Assembly: GCF_002161085.1 (NCBI RefSeq)
Contig: NZ_NFLU01000008.1
Location: forward strand, 62,001 to 126,000
From: Flavonifractor sp. An112
GTDB lineage: Bacteria > Bacillota > Clostridia > Oscillospirales > Oscillospiraceae
Direction: 5' to 3'
Length of the DNA: 64,000 nt
Of this stretch, positions 1 to 10,781 are shown piece after piece. Positions within the stretch are counted from its first letter, which is position 1. Each line of letters begins with the position of its first letter. The position numbers were made by a program, and so were the translations under genes. The notes under the pieces were generated by a model. That model was not told where the DNA came from and did not search any database. It saw only the letters and a list, made by a program, of their open reading frames with translations.

Positions 1-2
1 GC

Positions 3-647
3 CGCAGAATCCATATTCGGCGGCGGGGAAGGGGCCTGCTGCTGGCGGCTGCGGTGGGGATCGGTCTGGCGCTGCTGGTGATCTGGCTGCTGGACGCCGC
101 CCTGCGGCCCGCTGTCACCACCCTGGCCACCGTTCAGGCCCAGAACAAGATCACCGGCATCGTCAACGACGCGGTGACCGCCACCCTGGCCGACCAGGGG
201 GTGGCCTACGCCGACCTGGTGACGGTGGAGCGGGATGAGAGCGGAAAGGTGTCCCTGCTGGCGGTGGACTCTGTCAAGCTGAATACCTTGCGTACACAGA
301 TTCTGCAAGAGGTTCTGGAACAGGTGGAGGGACTGGACGCCCAGGAGCTGGGGGTGCCGCTGGGCAGCCTCACCGGCTTTGCCACCGCCTCCGACTGGGG
401 GCCCACGCTGCCAGTGGGTGTACTGACGGCGGCGGTGCCACGGGCGGAGTTCTCCAACCAGTTTACCGCCCAGGGCATCAACCAGACCCTGCATCAGATC
501 ATGCTGGACATCACGGTGGAGGTCACCCTGCTCATCCCCGGCGGGCGGGCAGAGACCAGCGTCACCGCCCAGGTATGCGTGGCCGAGACCCTGCTGGTGG
601 GGGAGGTGCCCGACACCTATCTGGGGCTGCCCGCCACTGGTTCGTAA
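3..647 (+). CDS. yunB: Sporulation protein YunB (5' end outside window)
   Basis: The frame is open from the first bases of the window, so the start codon lies upstream. The visible part begins with an arginine-rich stretch, then one hydrophobic segment (AAAVGIGLALLVIWLLD), as expected of a small membrane-anchored protein. The rest reads as an extracytoplasmic domain with the YunB-like features GSLTGF, a GPTLPVG turn and a C-terminal stretch ending in GEVPDTYL. In Bacillus yunB belongs to the mother-cell SigE regulon and affects spore formation; that role is carried over from the family. It is followed after about 65 bases by a VanZ-like gene on the same strand. The family call is good; the exact role here is not shown by the sequence. 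Confidence 0.8.
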   Translation, partial: RRIHIRRRGRGLLLAAAVGIGLALLVIWLLDAALRPAVTTLATVQAQNKITGIVNDAVTATLADQGVAYADLVTVERDESGKVSLLAVDSVKLNTLRTQILQEVLEQVEGLDAQELGVPLGSLTGFATASDWGPTLPVGVLTAAVPRAEFSNQFTAQGINQTLHQIMLDITVEVTLLIPGGRAETSVTAQVCVAETLLVGEVPDTYLGLPATGS

Positions 648-713
648 GAAAAGCGTAAGACACGTCCTCTTTTTTCTGTGATATCATATTTTCAGAAAAA
701 AGGAGGCGATTGT

Positions 714-3330
<2,617 letters not shown>

Positions 3331-3335
3331 GACAG

Positions 3336-3383
3336 AAAAGGGTTCCGCCCGTACTAAATTTAGTACAGGCGGAACCCTTTTTT
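3336..3383. terminator. Bidirectional terminator after ligA
   Basis: Near-perfect hairpin: AAAAGGGTTCCGCC pairs with GGCGGAACCCTTTT and an inner GTACTAAA/TTTAGTAC continues the stem. It ends in six T on the plus strand and has an A run on the other side. It sits between ligA and the convergent gene ending at 3403, so it can stop transcription from both. Confidence 0.9.
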
Positions 3384-3402
3384 CAGGCCTTGTAACGCCA
3401 GT

Positions 3403-4302
3403 TTAGGAGCTTGTTCGGTTCTGCTTCTTCTTTTCTCTGATCAGCGCAGCCAGCAGAATTATGACACCAAACAAGTATCCGAAGGACAACGCACCGATCG
3501 ATACCATTCCGAGACTCAATTGGTAAAAACAAAAAACCATAAGAATCATGCTTCCAACAATAACAACTGCCGGGAAGATAAGCGTGCCAACAGGTCCCAG
3601 ACGTCTGGTTCCGGCATAACAGAACAGGCAATAAACGAGAAACCGACGCAAAAACATCCAGGTAAAGTATTGTTCATATGCAGTGTTGAAATAATGGAGG
3701 ATTTCTGCGGGCATTCCTTGTTCCATAGCAAGCATATGCCCCGGCACCATGTGCGCAAGCACCAAAGACCAAATGACAAGTCCAATCCCAACGATTAAGT
3801 AATGGATTCCTTTTTGTCTTACCGTATTGCTGCGAAGAAGCAGAAACCATATCAACAGTCCCCAAAGCCACAATGCGTTTGCTCCATAGGTGTTTTCGAT
3901 AGAAGGAAAAACAGACGAAGCATAGAAAGACGATATGGCACCATATTGTCCCATAAATTGTCCTGCGAAAATGAAAATAACCCTAAATCCCAGATTTCTC
4001 ATCCCTTCCAATAGCAGAACTGCTATGGGAATACATAATGCACTAAGCTCTATTCTCTCTGGCTTGATGCACTTTGTGATCCATAAAACAAAAACCACAG
4101 CCAATCCCAGACCGGCAAATGCCCAGGAGACGAGTGCTCCCGTGATATTACTGACTGCAAAAAACAGCAATAGTGTGATAGGGAGCGCCCACGAATTTCT
4201 CCCTTTGGCTGGTAACTGCTTCCCACATTTTCCGCAAAATACTGCATCTAATCCGGTGGGAGCACCGCACTGTGGGCAAAACGCCCCTGTTTGTTCTCGC
4301 AT
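3403..4302 (-). CDS. Zinc-ribbon multi-pass membrane protein of unknown function
   Basis: A 299-residue protein. Residues 9-26 form a zinc ribbon (CPQC ... CGKC); the rest holds about eight hydrophobic segments with short loops and a lysine-rich tail. I do not recognise a specific family; zinc-ribbon-plus-membrane proteins are common in Firmicutes and mostly uncharacterised. The ATG at 4302 is chosen because GGAGG lies ten bases upstream; the in-frame ATG at 4326 precedes that site. The gene is clearly more AT-rich than its neighbours, uses codons such as ATA and AAA freely, and stands alone between ligA and coaX, which suggests recent acquisition. Confidence 0.75.
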   Translation of the reverse strand: MREQTGAFCPQCGAPTGLDAVFCGKCGKQLPAKGRNSWALPITLLLFFAVSNITGALVSWAFAGLGLAVVFVLWITKCIKPERIELSALCIPIAVLLLEGMRNLGFRVIFIFAGQFMGQYGAISSFYASSVFPSIENTYGANALWLWGLLIWFLLLRSNTVRQKGIHYLIVGIGLVIWSLVLAHMVPGHMLAMEQGMPAEILHYFNTAYEQYFTWMFLRRFLVYCLFCYAGTRRLGPVGTLIFPAVVIVGSMILMVFCFYQLSLGMVSIGALSFGYLFGVIILLAALIREKKKQNRTSS

Positions 4303-4381
4303 CTCTTTATTTCCTCCATCTCTCATATCGATTGAATGGGCACCTTTTAATATCCACAAACTTACACAATTACCCTTATAT

Positions 4382-4410
4382 AGGATACTCTTAAAGTGCG
4401 AATGAATCAA
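4382..4410 (-). promoter_or_regulatory. Putative promoter of the zinc-ribbon membrane protein
   Basis: On the minus strand TTGATT (4410-4405) is followed after 17 bases by TATCCT (4387-4382), about 80 bases upstream of the start at 4302. The match is moderate, in an AT-rich stretch. Confidence 0.45.
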
Positions 4411-4465
4411 GTATATTGCTGAATTCCTTCCTGTTTCGCTAAGCATATTGACCCGTGGGGCTCCG

Positions 4466-4493
4466 GCGGCGGTTTTGTTCGCCAACCGCCGCC
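4466..4493. repeat. GC-rich inverted repeat upstream of coaX
   Basis: GGCGGCGGTT and AACCGCCGCC form a ten-base-pair stem around a short loop directly before the coaX promoter. It lacks a T tract. It could insulate coaX from the upstream AT-rich region or be an operator; the sequence does not say which. Confidence 0.5.
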
Positions 4494-4494
4494 C

Positions 4495-4523
4495 TTGACG
4501 CTCCGGCCCAAAACTGCTACAAT
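4495..4523 (+). promoter_or_regulatory. Sigma-A promoter of coaX
   Basis: TTGACG (4495-4500), a 17-base spacer and TACAAT (4518-4523). It lies 43 bases before the coaX start and is one of the best vegetative promoters in the window. Confidence 0.8.
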
Positions 4524-4566
4524 ATTTTGGATCCTGATCACCAAGGAATAGAAGGGAGCGGGCGGC

Positions 4567-5355
4567 ATGGTGCTGGCGGTAGACGTAGGTAATTCCACCA
4601 CCACGGTAGGTCTGTTTAACGGGGAGGGCAAGCTGCTCTTCCGGGCCACCCTGGAGACCTCCCGGAACAAGACCCGGGACCAGTGCGCCATTGACCTGCT
4701 GGGCGTGTTCGGACTCTACGGCGCCGACGTGAAGGCGGTGGATGGGACCATCCTGTCCAGCGTGGTGCCTCCGCTCACCGCCGTCTTTACCGATGCCCTC
4801 ACCCGTCTCACCGGCAGGACGCCCATGGTGGTGGGGCCCGGCATCAAGACCGGGCTTAACATCAAAGCTGAGATCCACAATCAGCTGGGCAGCGACATCG
4901 TGGCCTCGGCGGTGGCGGCCATTGCCGCCTATCCCAGCCCCATTGTCATGGTGGACCTGGGTACCGCCACCTCGGCCTCCCTGATCGTGGGCAGCGTGTA
5001 CGAGGGATGCGTCATCATGCCCGGCCTGACCCTGGCGCTGGAGGCTATGTGGGACCGGGCGGACGCCCTGCCTCCCATTTCTCTGGAGACCACCGCCCCG
5101 GTGGAGCTGCTGGGCCGCACCACCGAGGAGGCCATGCGCTCCGGCGCGCTCTATGGCCACGCCGCCATGCTGGACGGCGTCATCGACCGGATGGAGGCGG
5201 CGGCGGGCAGCCCCGTCACCGTGGTGGCCACCGGCGGCAGCGCGCCCCGTATCCTGCGCTACTGCAAGCGCACCGTCCACTACGACGCCGACCTGGTGAT
5301 GCGGGGGCTCTACCTGCTCCACCAGAAGAATAGCCGGAAGCCCAGGAGGGCCTGA
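4567..5355 (+). CDS. coaX: Type III pantothenate kinase CoaX
   Basis: A 262-residue cytoplasmic kinase for the first step of coenzyme A synthesis: pantothenate to 4'-phosphopantothenate. It has the ASKHA-fold signatures of CoaX: an N-terminal VDVGNSTTTVG phosphate loop, SSVVPPLT, the adenine-side VDLGTATSASLI motif with its catalytic Asp, and the C-terminal VVATGGSAP loop. Length is typical. Type III kinases need a monovalent cation and resist feedback by CoA; both are family knowledge. A good promoter precedes it, and a vitamin-uptake ECF component follows 84 bases downstream, supporting a pantothenate salvage unit. In many Firmicutes the neighbours are birA or dus genes, which are absent here. 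Confidence 0.95.
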   Translation: MVLAVDVGNSTTTVGLFNGEGKLLFRATLETSRNKTRDQCAIDLLGVFGLYGADVKAVDGTILSSVVPPLTAVFTDALTRLTGRTPMVVGPGIKTGLNIKAEIHNQLGSDIVASAVAAIAAYPSPIVMVDLGTATSASLIVGSVYEGCVIMPGLTLALEAMWDRADALPPISLETTAPVELLGRTTEEAMRSGALYGHAAMLDGVIDRMEAAAGSPVTVVATGGSAPRILRYCKRTVHYDADLVMRGLYLLHQKNSRKPRRA

Positions 5356-5439
5356 CCTGGTACTCAACGGCACATTGCCGTGGGTAAATATAAGTGCGCT
5401 GCATCCTCAAAGAGGAGCGGCAGCAGGAGGTAAGTAACC

Positions 5440-6024
5440 ATGAGAGCAAACGAAAAAACCAGACGCCTGACCGGACTGGCCTTAATGACGGCCATCATCG
5501 TGGTCCTGCAGGTAGTCGCCAGCTTTGTCAAGTTCGGCCCCTTCTCCATCACCCTGGCCCTGGCCCCCATCATCATCGGCGCGGCCCTGTACGGCGCGGG
5601 CGCAGGCGCCTGGCTGGGCGCTGTGTTCGGTGTGGTGGTGCTCATCGCCTGTATTGCAGGCTGGGACGCAGGCGGCAACATCCTGTTTACCGCTAACCCG
5701 CTGCTCACTGCCGCCCTGTGCATCGTCAAGGGCGCTGCCGCCGGCTTTGTGTCCGGCCTGGTGTTCCGGGGCCTGTCCCGCCGCTCCCCCATGGGAGCCG
5801 CCATCACCGCCGGTATTGTCTGCCCGGTGGTCAACACCGGCATTTTCATCGTGGGCCTGACTCTGTTCTTCTACGACATCCTGGTGGCATGGGCCGGTGG
5901 TACTGACTTGATCTACTACATCATCTTTATCATGACCGGTGTCAACTTCCTGCTGGAGCTGGCCATCAACCTGGTCCTCAGCACGGTGATCGTCCGGGTG
6001 GTGGGGGCCAGAAAGCGGTCCTGA
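5440..6024 (+). CDS. ECF transporter substrate-binding (S) component, probably pantothenate
   Basis: A 194-residue membrane protein with six hydrophobic segments. The N-terminal TRRLTGLALMTAIIVVLQ block is typical of ECF S components, which pair with a shared energising module (EcfA, EcfA', EcfT) encoded elsewhere. Other familiar features are the small-residue-rich GAALYGAGAGAWLGA segment and the C-terminal VNFLLELAINLVLS. Specificity cannot be read from the protein alone; the position directly after coaX makes pantothenate the likely substrate, which is inference. A clean AGGAGG site lies just before the ATG. A strong terminator follows, so coaX and this gene form a two-gene unit. Confidence 0.8.
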   Translation: MRANEKTRRLTGLALMTAIIVVLQVVASFVKFGPFSITLALAPIIIGAALYGAGAGAWLGAVFGVVVLIACIAGWDAGGNILFTANPLLTAALCIVKGAAAGFVSGLVFRGLSRRSPMGAAITAGIVCPVVNTGIFIVGLTLFFYDILVAWAGGTDLIYYIIFIMTGVNFLLELAINLVLSTVIVRVVGARKRS

Positions 6025-6039
6025 CATCCCAATATGCCA

Positions 6040-6069
6040 GCGGGCGGCCTTCGGGCCGCCCGCTTTTTT
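6040..6069 (+). terminator. Terminator of the coaX unit
   Basis: GCGGGCGGCC, a TTCG tetraloop, GGCCGCCCGC and then six T: a textbook intrinsic terminator 15 bases after the stop codon. Confidence 0.93.
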
Positions 6070-6142
6070 GCTGACCGGCAGTCCATTTTGCATTTTGAGG
6101 CTTGTGCTCATTCAAAAACCAGGAAGTTTTTCAAATAAGGAC

Positions 6143-6171
6143 TTGCAATTCTGCAAGTCGACGCATATAAT
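6143..6171 (+). promoter_or_regulatory. Promoter of the aminotransferase gene
   Basis: TTGCAA (6143-6148), a 17-base spacer and a perfect TATAAT (6166-6171), about 35 bases before the start codon. A short inverted repeat (CTTGCA ... TGCAAG) covers the -35 box and could be an operator. Confidence 0.8.
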
Positions 6172-6205
6172 ATGTCAAGAAAACGGATACAAGGGAGAGA
6201 TTCCA

Positions 6206-7396
<1,191 letters not shown>

Positions 7397-7404
7397 GTTC
7401 CCGC

Positions 7405-7500
7405 ACACTTCTCAAAAATGCAAGCATTTTTGAGAGGGGATGCAGCCCACTGCGTCGCACGCGCAAAGCGCGCACGCTTGTGGGCTGAGAAGTGTTTTTT
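7405..7500 (+). terminator. Branched terminator-like structure after the aminotransferase
   Basis: Outer stem ACACTTCTC/GAGAAGTGT encloses two inner hairpins: CTCAAAAATGC/GCATTTTTGAG, and AGCCCAC ... GTGGGCT. Six T follow the outer stem. It is an unusually elaborate three-way-junction form of a terminator, only eight bases after the stop codon. Confidence 0.65.
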
Positions 7501-7667
7501 CCCAGGCTCATGTCCTGGGAAAAAACGGATTTGGACTTTCTTTTGCCGCCTGCGGGCGGAAAAACTCTGCCGAGGGCTTTTTCTGATGCAAGGAGAATAG
7601 AGTTGCTTGTATGACTAGCGCCTTTTTGGCAACCTGAAGAGACCGCCGATGGCGGTCTCTTTTTTAT
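7495..7667. other. Gene-free structured region upstream of murT
   Basis: No credible gene is seen between 7397 and 7786. The stretch holds a 12-base-pair palindrome TTTTTTCCCAGG/CCTGGGAAAAAA (7495-7525), a CCGCC-TGC-GGGCGG hairpin near 7548, and a clear terminator AGAGACCGCC/GGCGGTCTCT followed by T (7638-7667). Having a second terminator so far from the aminotransferase suggests a short transcript or a decayed gene between them. No RNA family is recognised. Confidence 0.5.
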
Positions 7668-7722
7668 CCGCCCGGCGTGGAATCGGGGAATGACAAAATC
7701 CCCGCCAATCCGCCTCAGGCCG

Positions 7723-7752
7723 TTGACTTCCGGATACAAGGGTGGATATAAT
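7723..7752 (+). promoter_or_regulatory. Promoter of murT-gatD
   Basis: TTGACT (7723-7728), an 18-base spacer and TATAAT (7747-7752), 34 bases before the murT start. Confidence 0.8.
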
Positions 7753-7786
7753 ATAGGGTACGCATTCAATAAGGAGTGAACTGTCC

Positions 7787-9115
7787 ATGAGAATGGTGCT
7801 GGCCATCATTTTGTGCAAGATCCTGCGCTTCGTGGGCAAGCTGGTAGGGAAGGGCAGCAGCCTGCCCGGCCAATTTGCCTTAAAACTGTGCCCCGACGTG
7901 CTGCGGCGGGTGAAGCTGCCCTCCTACGTCATCGCCGTCACCGGCTCCAACGGCAAAACCTCCACCGTGGAGATGATCGCCTCGGTGCTGCGTGCGGCGG
8001 GGAAGGACGTGGTGTACAACGCCGAGGGCTCCAACCAGATCGAGGGTGTCACCACCCTCATCCTCACCCACTGCACCCTGGGCGGAAAGATGAAGGGGGA
8101 CGTGCTGCTGCTGGAGAGTGACGAGCGCTACGCCCGCTACAGCTTCAAGTGGTTCCATCCCACCCATTTCGTCATCACCAACCTGTACCGGGATCAGCTC
8201 ACCCGCAACGGCCATCCCGAGTGGGTGTATGACGCCATCCTGCCCGCCATCCACGACGATACCACCCTGGTGCTCAACGCCGACGACCCCCTGGTGTCCT
8301 GCTTCGCCCAGGGCCACGACAAGGTGAAGTGGTTCGGCCTGGAGGCCTGGGAGGGCGCTACCAAGGAGCACCACGGCGTGTACCACGACGGCGCCCGGTG
8401 CCCGGTGTGTAAGGGGAAAATGGAGTACACCCTTTACCACTACAATCAGGTGGGCCACTACCGCTGTACCGCCTGCGGCCACCACCGCCACGAGCCCGAC
8501 TTTGCCGCTACCGGCCTGGACCTGAAGGAGGGCAAGCTGGTGCTGGACGGGGATACCGAGATTGCCCTCAGCTTCCGCAGCATCTACAACGTGTACAACA
8601 TCCTGGCGGCCTGGTCCCTGTGCCGGCTGTGCGGGGTGGACAAGCAGACCATCGCCAAGGTGCTGGGCAGCTACATCCTGAAAAACGGCCGGATGGTCAC
8701 CTTCACTCTGGGCAAGCATCACGGCACCCTGCTTACCAGCAAGCATGAGAACTCGGTGGCCTACGACACCAACCTGCGGTATATCAAGGACACCGGCAAG
8801 GACTGCTCCGTGCTGGTCATCGTGGACGCCATCAGCCGCAAATACTTCACCGGCGAGACCAGCTGGCTGTGGGACATCGACTTCGATCAGCTCTCCGCTC
8901 CCCATGTCAAGCGCGTGGTGCTGTGCGGCAAGTACGTCAATGATCTGGCCCTGCGGTTTGACTGCTCGGCGGTGCCTCAGGACAAGATCACCTGCCTGGA
9001 CACTGTGGCCCAGGCGGCGGAGCTGCTGGAGCAGGACGGGGAAGAGGACCTGTATGTGGTTACCTGCTTCTCCGACCGGGACAAGCTGCTGGGCCGGGTC
9101 CAGCGGACGGAATAA
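7787..9115 (+). CDS. murT: MurT-like Mur ligase family protein
   Basis: A 442-residue cytoplasmic Mur-ligase relative of the MurT type. MurT with GatD amidates D-glutamate of lipid II in Gram-positive bacteria. Visible: ATP loop GSNGKTST (53-60), ESDERYARY (110-118), TNLYRDQLTRNG (131-142), a zinc ribbon in the central domain (Cys 205, 208, 227, 230), and C-terminal SWLWDIDF (359-366) containing the Asp used by MurT. It departs from the usual pattern where MurT has a KNPxGxN-type loop: this protein reads SKHENSVAYDTN (318-329), and the ADGRD-like segment before SWLWD is also changed. With the altered partner downstream, the substrate may not be standard lipid II. AATAAGGAG precedes the ATG. 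Confidence 0.85.
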   Translation: MRMVLAIILCKILRFVGKLVGKGSSLPGQFALKLCPDVLRRVKLPSYVIAVTGSNGKTSTVEMIASVLRAAGKDVVYNAEGSNQIEGVTTLILTHCTLGGKMKGDVLLLESDERYARYSFKWFHPTHFVITNLYRDQLTRNGHPEWVYDAILPAIHDDTTLVLNADDPLVSCFAQGHDKVKWFGLEAWEGATKEHHGVYHDGARCPVCKGKMEYTLYHYNQVGHYRCTACGHHRHEPDFAATGLDLKEGKLVLDGDTEIALSFRSIYNVYNILAAWSLCRLCGVDKQTIAKVLGSYILKNGRMVTFTLGKHHGTLLTSKHENSVAYDTNLRYIKDTGKDCSVLVIVDAISRKYFTGETSWLWDIDFDQLSAPHVKRVVLCGKYVNDLALRFDCSAVPQDKITCLDTVAQAAELLEQDGEEDLYVVTCFSDRDKLLGRVQRTE

Positions 9116-9127
9116 GGAGGGGTGGAT

Positions 9128-9865
9128 ATGAATATCAAACTGCTGCACCTCTACCCCGAGGCCATGAGCCTGTACGGGGAGTACGCCAATCTCACTTTGC
9201 TGTCCCGCTATCTCACCTGGCGGGGGGCTGAGGTGGAAGTCAAGGCCGTGGGCTGTGACGAGGCCCCCGACTTTACCAGGGCCGACCTCATTTACATGGG
9301 GGCTGGCACCGAGCGCACCCAGAAGGCCGCCCTGGGCTGGCTGACGCCTTATAAAGACGCCCTGAAAGAGGCGGCGGAGGGTTCTCTGGTGCTCTTCACC
9401 GGCAACGCCATGGAGCTGCTGGGGGCTTCCATCACCGACCAGAAGGGGACGGTGTATGAGGGCCTGGGCTTTGGGGGCTTTGCCACCGTGGAGACCGACA
9501 AGCGTGTGCCCCACGACGCCATCGCCAAAACCGAACTGTTCCCGGAGCCGGTGGTGGGCTTCATGAACAAGTGCTCCCACACCAGCGGGGTAGAGACCCC
9601 AATCTTTGAGGCCATGACCATGGGCATGGGCAACGAGCAGGAGGGAGGCCCCGAGGGCTTCCGCCACGGCAACGTGGTGGGCACCCACATCACCGGGCCG
9701 GTGCTGGTGAAGAACCCGGCCTTCCTGGCCTGGATCGCGGAGCGCATCCTGGAGAACAGGGGGGAGGCCCTGCCGGTGCCGGCGGACAAGCCGAACTGGC
9801 TGATCCATGCCGAAAAGGCATACCAGGTCACCCTGGAGGAGCTGTCCGCCCTGGCGAACAAGTGA
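9128..9865 (+). CDS. gatD: GatD-like class I glutamine amidotransferase with both catalytic residues missing
   Basis: A 245-residue partner of the upstream MurT-like protein. The overall GatD pattern is present: HLYPEAMSLYGEYANL at the start, MGAGTERTQ where GatD has its GGGSDREQ-type loop, and GTHITGPVLVKNP near the C terminus. In canonical GatD the nucleophile lies in an ICGGYQ motif and a His sits in GTYLHGP. Here these positions read LFTGNAMELLG (Thr91) and GTHITGP (Thr189), so glutamine hydrolysis by the normal mechanism is not expected. Cys149 (NKCSHTSG) is in a different place. The reading frame is intact and the gene is well preserved. The ATG at 9128 is chosen because AGGAGG ends seven bases before it; the GTG at 9122 is too close. 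It follows murT by 12 bases. Confidence 0.85.
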   Translation: MNIKLLHLYPEAMSLYGEYANLTLLSRYLTWRGAEVEVKAVGCDEAPDFTRADLIYMGAGTERTQKAALGWLTPYKDALKEAAEGSLVLFTGNAMELLGASITDQKGTVYEGLGFGGFATVETDKRVPHDAIAKTELFPEPVVGFMNKCSHTSGVETPIFEAMTMGMGNEQEGGPEGFRHGNVVGTHITGPVLVKNPAFLAWIAERILENRGEALPVPADKPNWLIHAEKAYQVTLEELSALANK

Positions 9866-9925
9866 AGATAGAAAAATGGCCGCCAAATGCTCGGTGGTCG
9901 TAAAACAGTAATATGCGAATTTCTT

Positions 9926-9957
9926 GGAACAGGCATGATTTCGGTCATGCCTGTTCC
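9926..9957. terminator. Perfect hairpin at the left end of the insertion
   Basis: GGAACAGGCATGA pairs perfectly with TCATGCCTGTTCC around a six-base loop. CTTTTA follows on the plus strand, so it can terminate read-through from gatD; it also lies just past the NUDIX stop codon on the other strand. Confidence 0.65.
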
Positions 9958-9969
9958 GCTTTTATCAGT

Positions 9970-10524
9970 TCATCCACAGGAATGTAGCCAACATTCGGGA
10001 ACTTCCTCGTCATACTCGCCGCTTGCAAGCTGTTCTTCAAACACAAGCTCGTCTATTTCGTCGGCGGTGAGTTCGACAATCGCATTATCTTTCTCGGTTT
10101 CTTTAAGCTCGTGATACCGGTCTAACGCCCAATTTTGCATTTCAAGAAACATATTGCCTTTTAGTTCCTCATAGGTCATCCAAACTAATTTGTGGTCGGC
10201 TTCAATCGGTTCTTGGTCTTTCTGAATTATCTCGCCAGCGTAATAATTCTGAATTGGATGGAAGTGTCCAATTACAGGATGCTCACTATATGCTTCAGCG
10301 GAACATATAAACTCCTTAACAACGGCAGTACAGCCAGCTTCCTCTGAACACTCTCTTTGAATACACTCAATGTCAGTTTCATTTTCATCAATACCGCCGC
10401 CAAGGAAAAAGAAACCTTTTGAAGTTTGCACAACACCGAGTTTGCCATTATGGGACGGAATAATATACGCACCTTTCCTGTCAACATAGGAAACCTCGCA
10501 TTTGTCCCCGAATATTTTGTGCAT
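9970..10524 (-). CDS. NUDIX hydrolase (passenger of the insertion)
   Basis: A 184-residue cytoplasmic NUDIX protein. The box G-x5-E-x7-REUxEExGU is complete at residues 43-65 (GGIDENE ... REC-EEAGC). Such enzymes hydrolyse nucleoside diphosphates linked to another group; the substrate cannot be told. The C-terminal 60 residues are acidic and not a known domain. ATG at 10524 is chosen because AAGGAGG lies seven bases upstream on the minus strand; the in-frame codon at 10548 has no such site. The gene is AT-rich with codon use unlike its neighbours and lies wholly inside the inverted-repeat insertion, so horizontal transfer is likely. Confidence 0.88.
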   Translation of the reverse strand: MHKIFGDKCEVSYVDRKGAYIIPSHNGKLGVVQTSKGFFFLGGGIDENETDIECIQRECSEEAGCTAVVKEFICSAEAYSEHPVIGHFHPIQNYYAGEIIQKDQEPIEADHKLVWMTYEELKGNMFLEMQNWALDRYHELKETEKDNAIVELTADEIDELVFEEQLASGEYDEEVPECWLHSCG

Positions 10525-10781
10525 GACTTTCTTCCTCCTTCGCTTCAATTCGTTTCATTCAAAATATCGTTGTGTAGCAAAACAGCCGAACGCTGTCAAT
10601 GGTCAAGATGAACGGCTTCGCCGCCATTGACAGCGCCCGTCCGTTTCGCTTGTAGGCAGACAAGGCGGCGGTTGCCGCCGATTTCCATTTAAGGAAATGG
10701 CGCTTGCTATCATGGGAAGCCGTAAAATAGTAATTTTTAGAATTACTGTCTTACGAGCACCCGTCTAATGGCGGCCATTTT

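Larger units (their letters stand above)
9890..10766. mobile_element. Non-autonomous insertion carrying a NUDIX gene, inside a terminator
   Basis: About 877 bases bounded by imperfect inverted repeats: GGTGGTCGTAAAACAGTAAT on the left (9893-9912) and GGTGCTCGTAAGACAGTAAT read inward on the right (18 of 20 identical). The element is flanked by AATG on both sides (9886-9889, 10767-10770). Removing it with one AATG copy restores GGCCGCCAAATGGCGGCC in a T-ended hairpin, which is exactly the terminator core present at 43991-44008. It has no transposase, is more AT-rich than its surroundings, and its right part (10585-10745) is rich in further palindromes such as CGCTGTCAATGG/CCATTGACAGCG. It therefore looks like a MITE-type element with a passenger gene. 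The transposase family is not identified. Confidence 0.7.

Noticed and set aside
7418-7600. Short plus-strand frame of 60 codons after the aminotransferase
   Set aside because: It runs through the hairpins of a terminator, has no ribosome binding site and no protein-like pattern.
9890-10766. Integron-type cassette with an attC site for the NUDIX gene
   Set aside because: The right end is palindromic, but the RYYYAAC/GTTRRRY core sites of attC are not found, and the AATG duplication fits transposition better.
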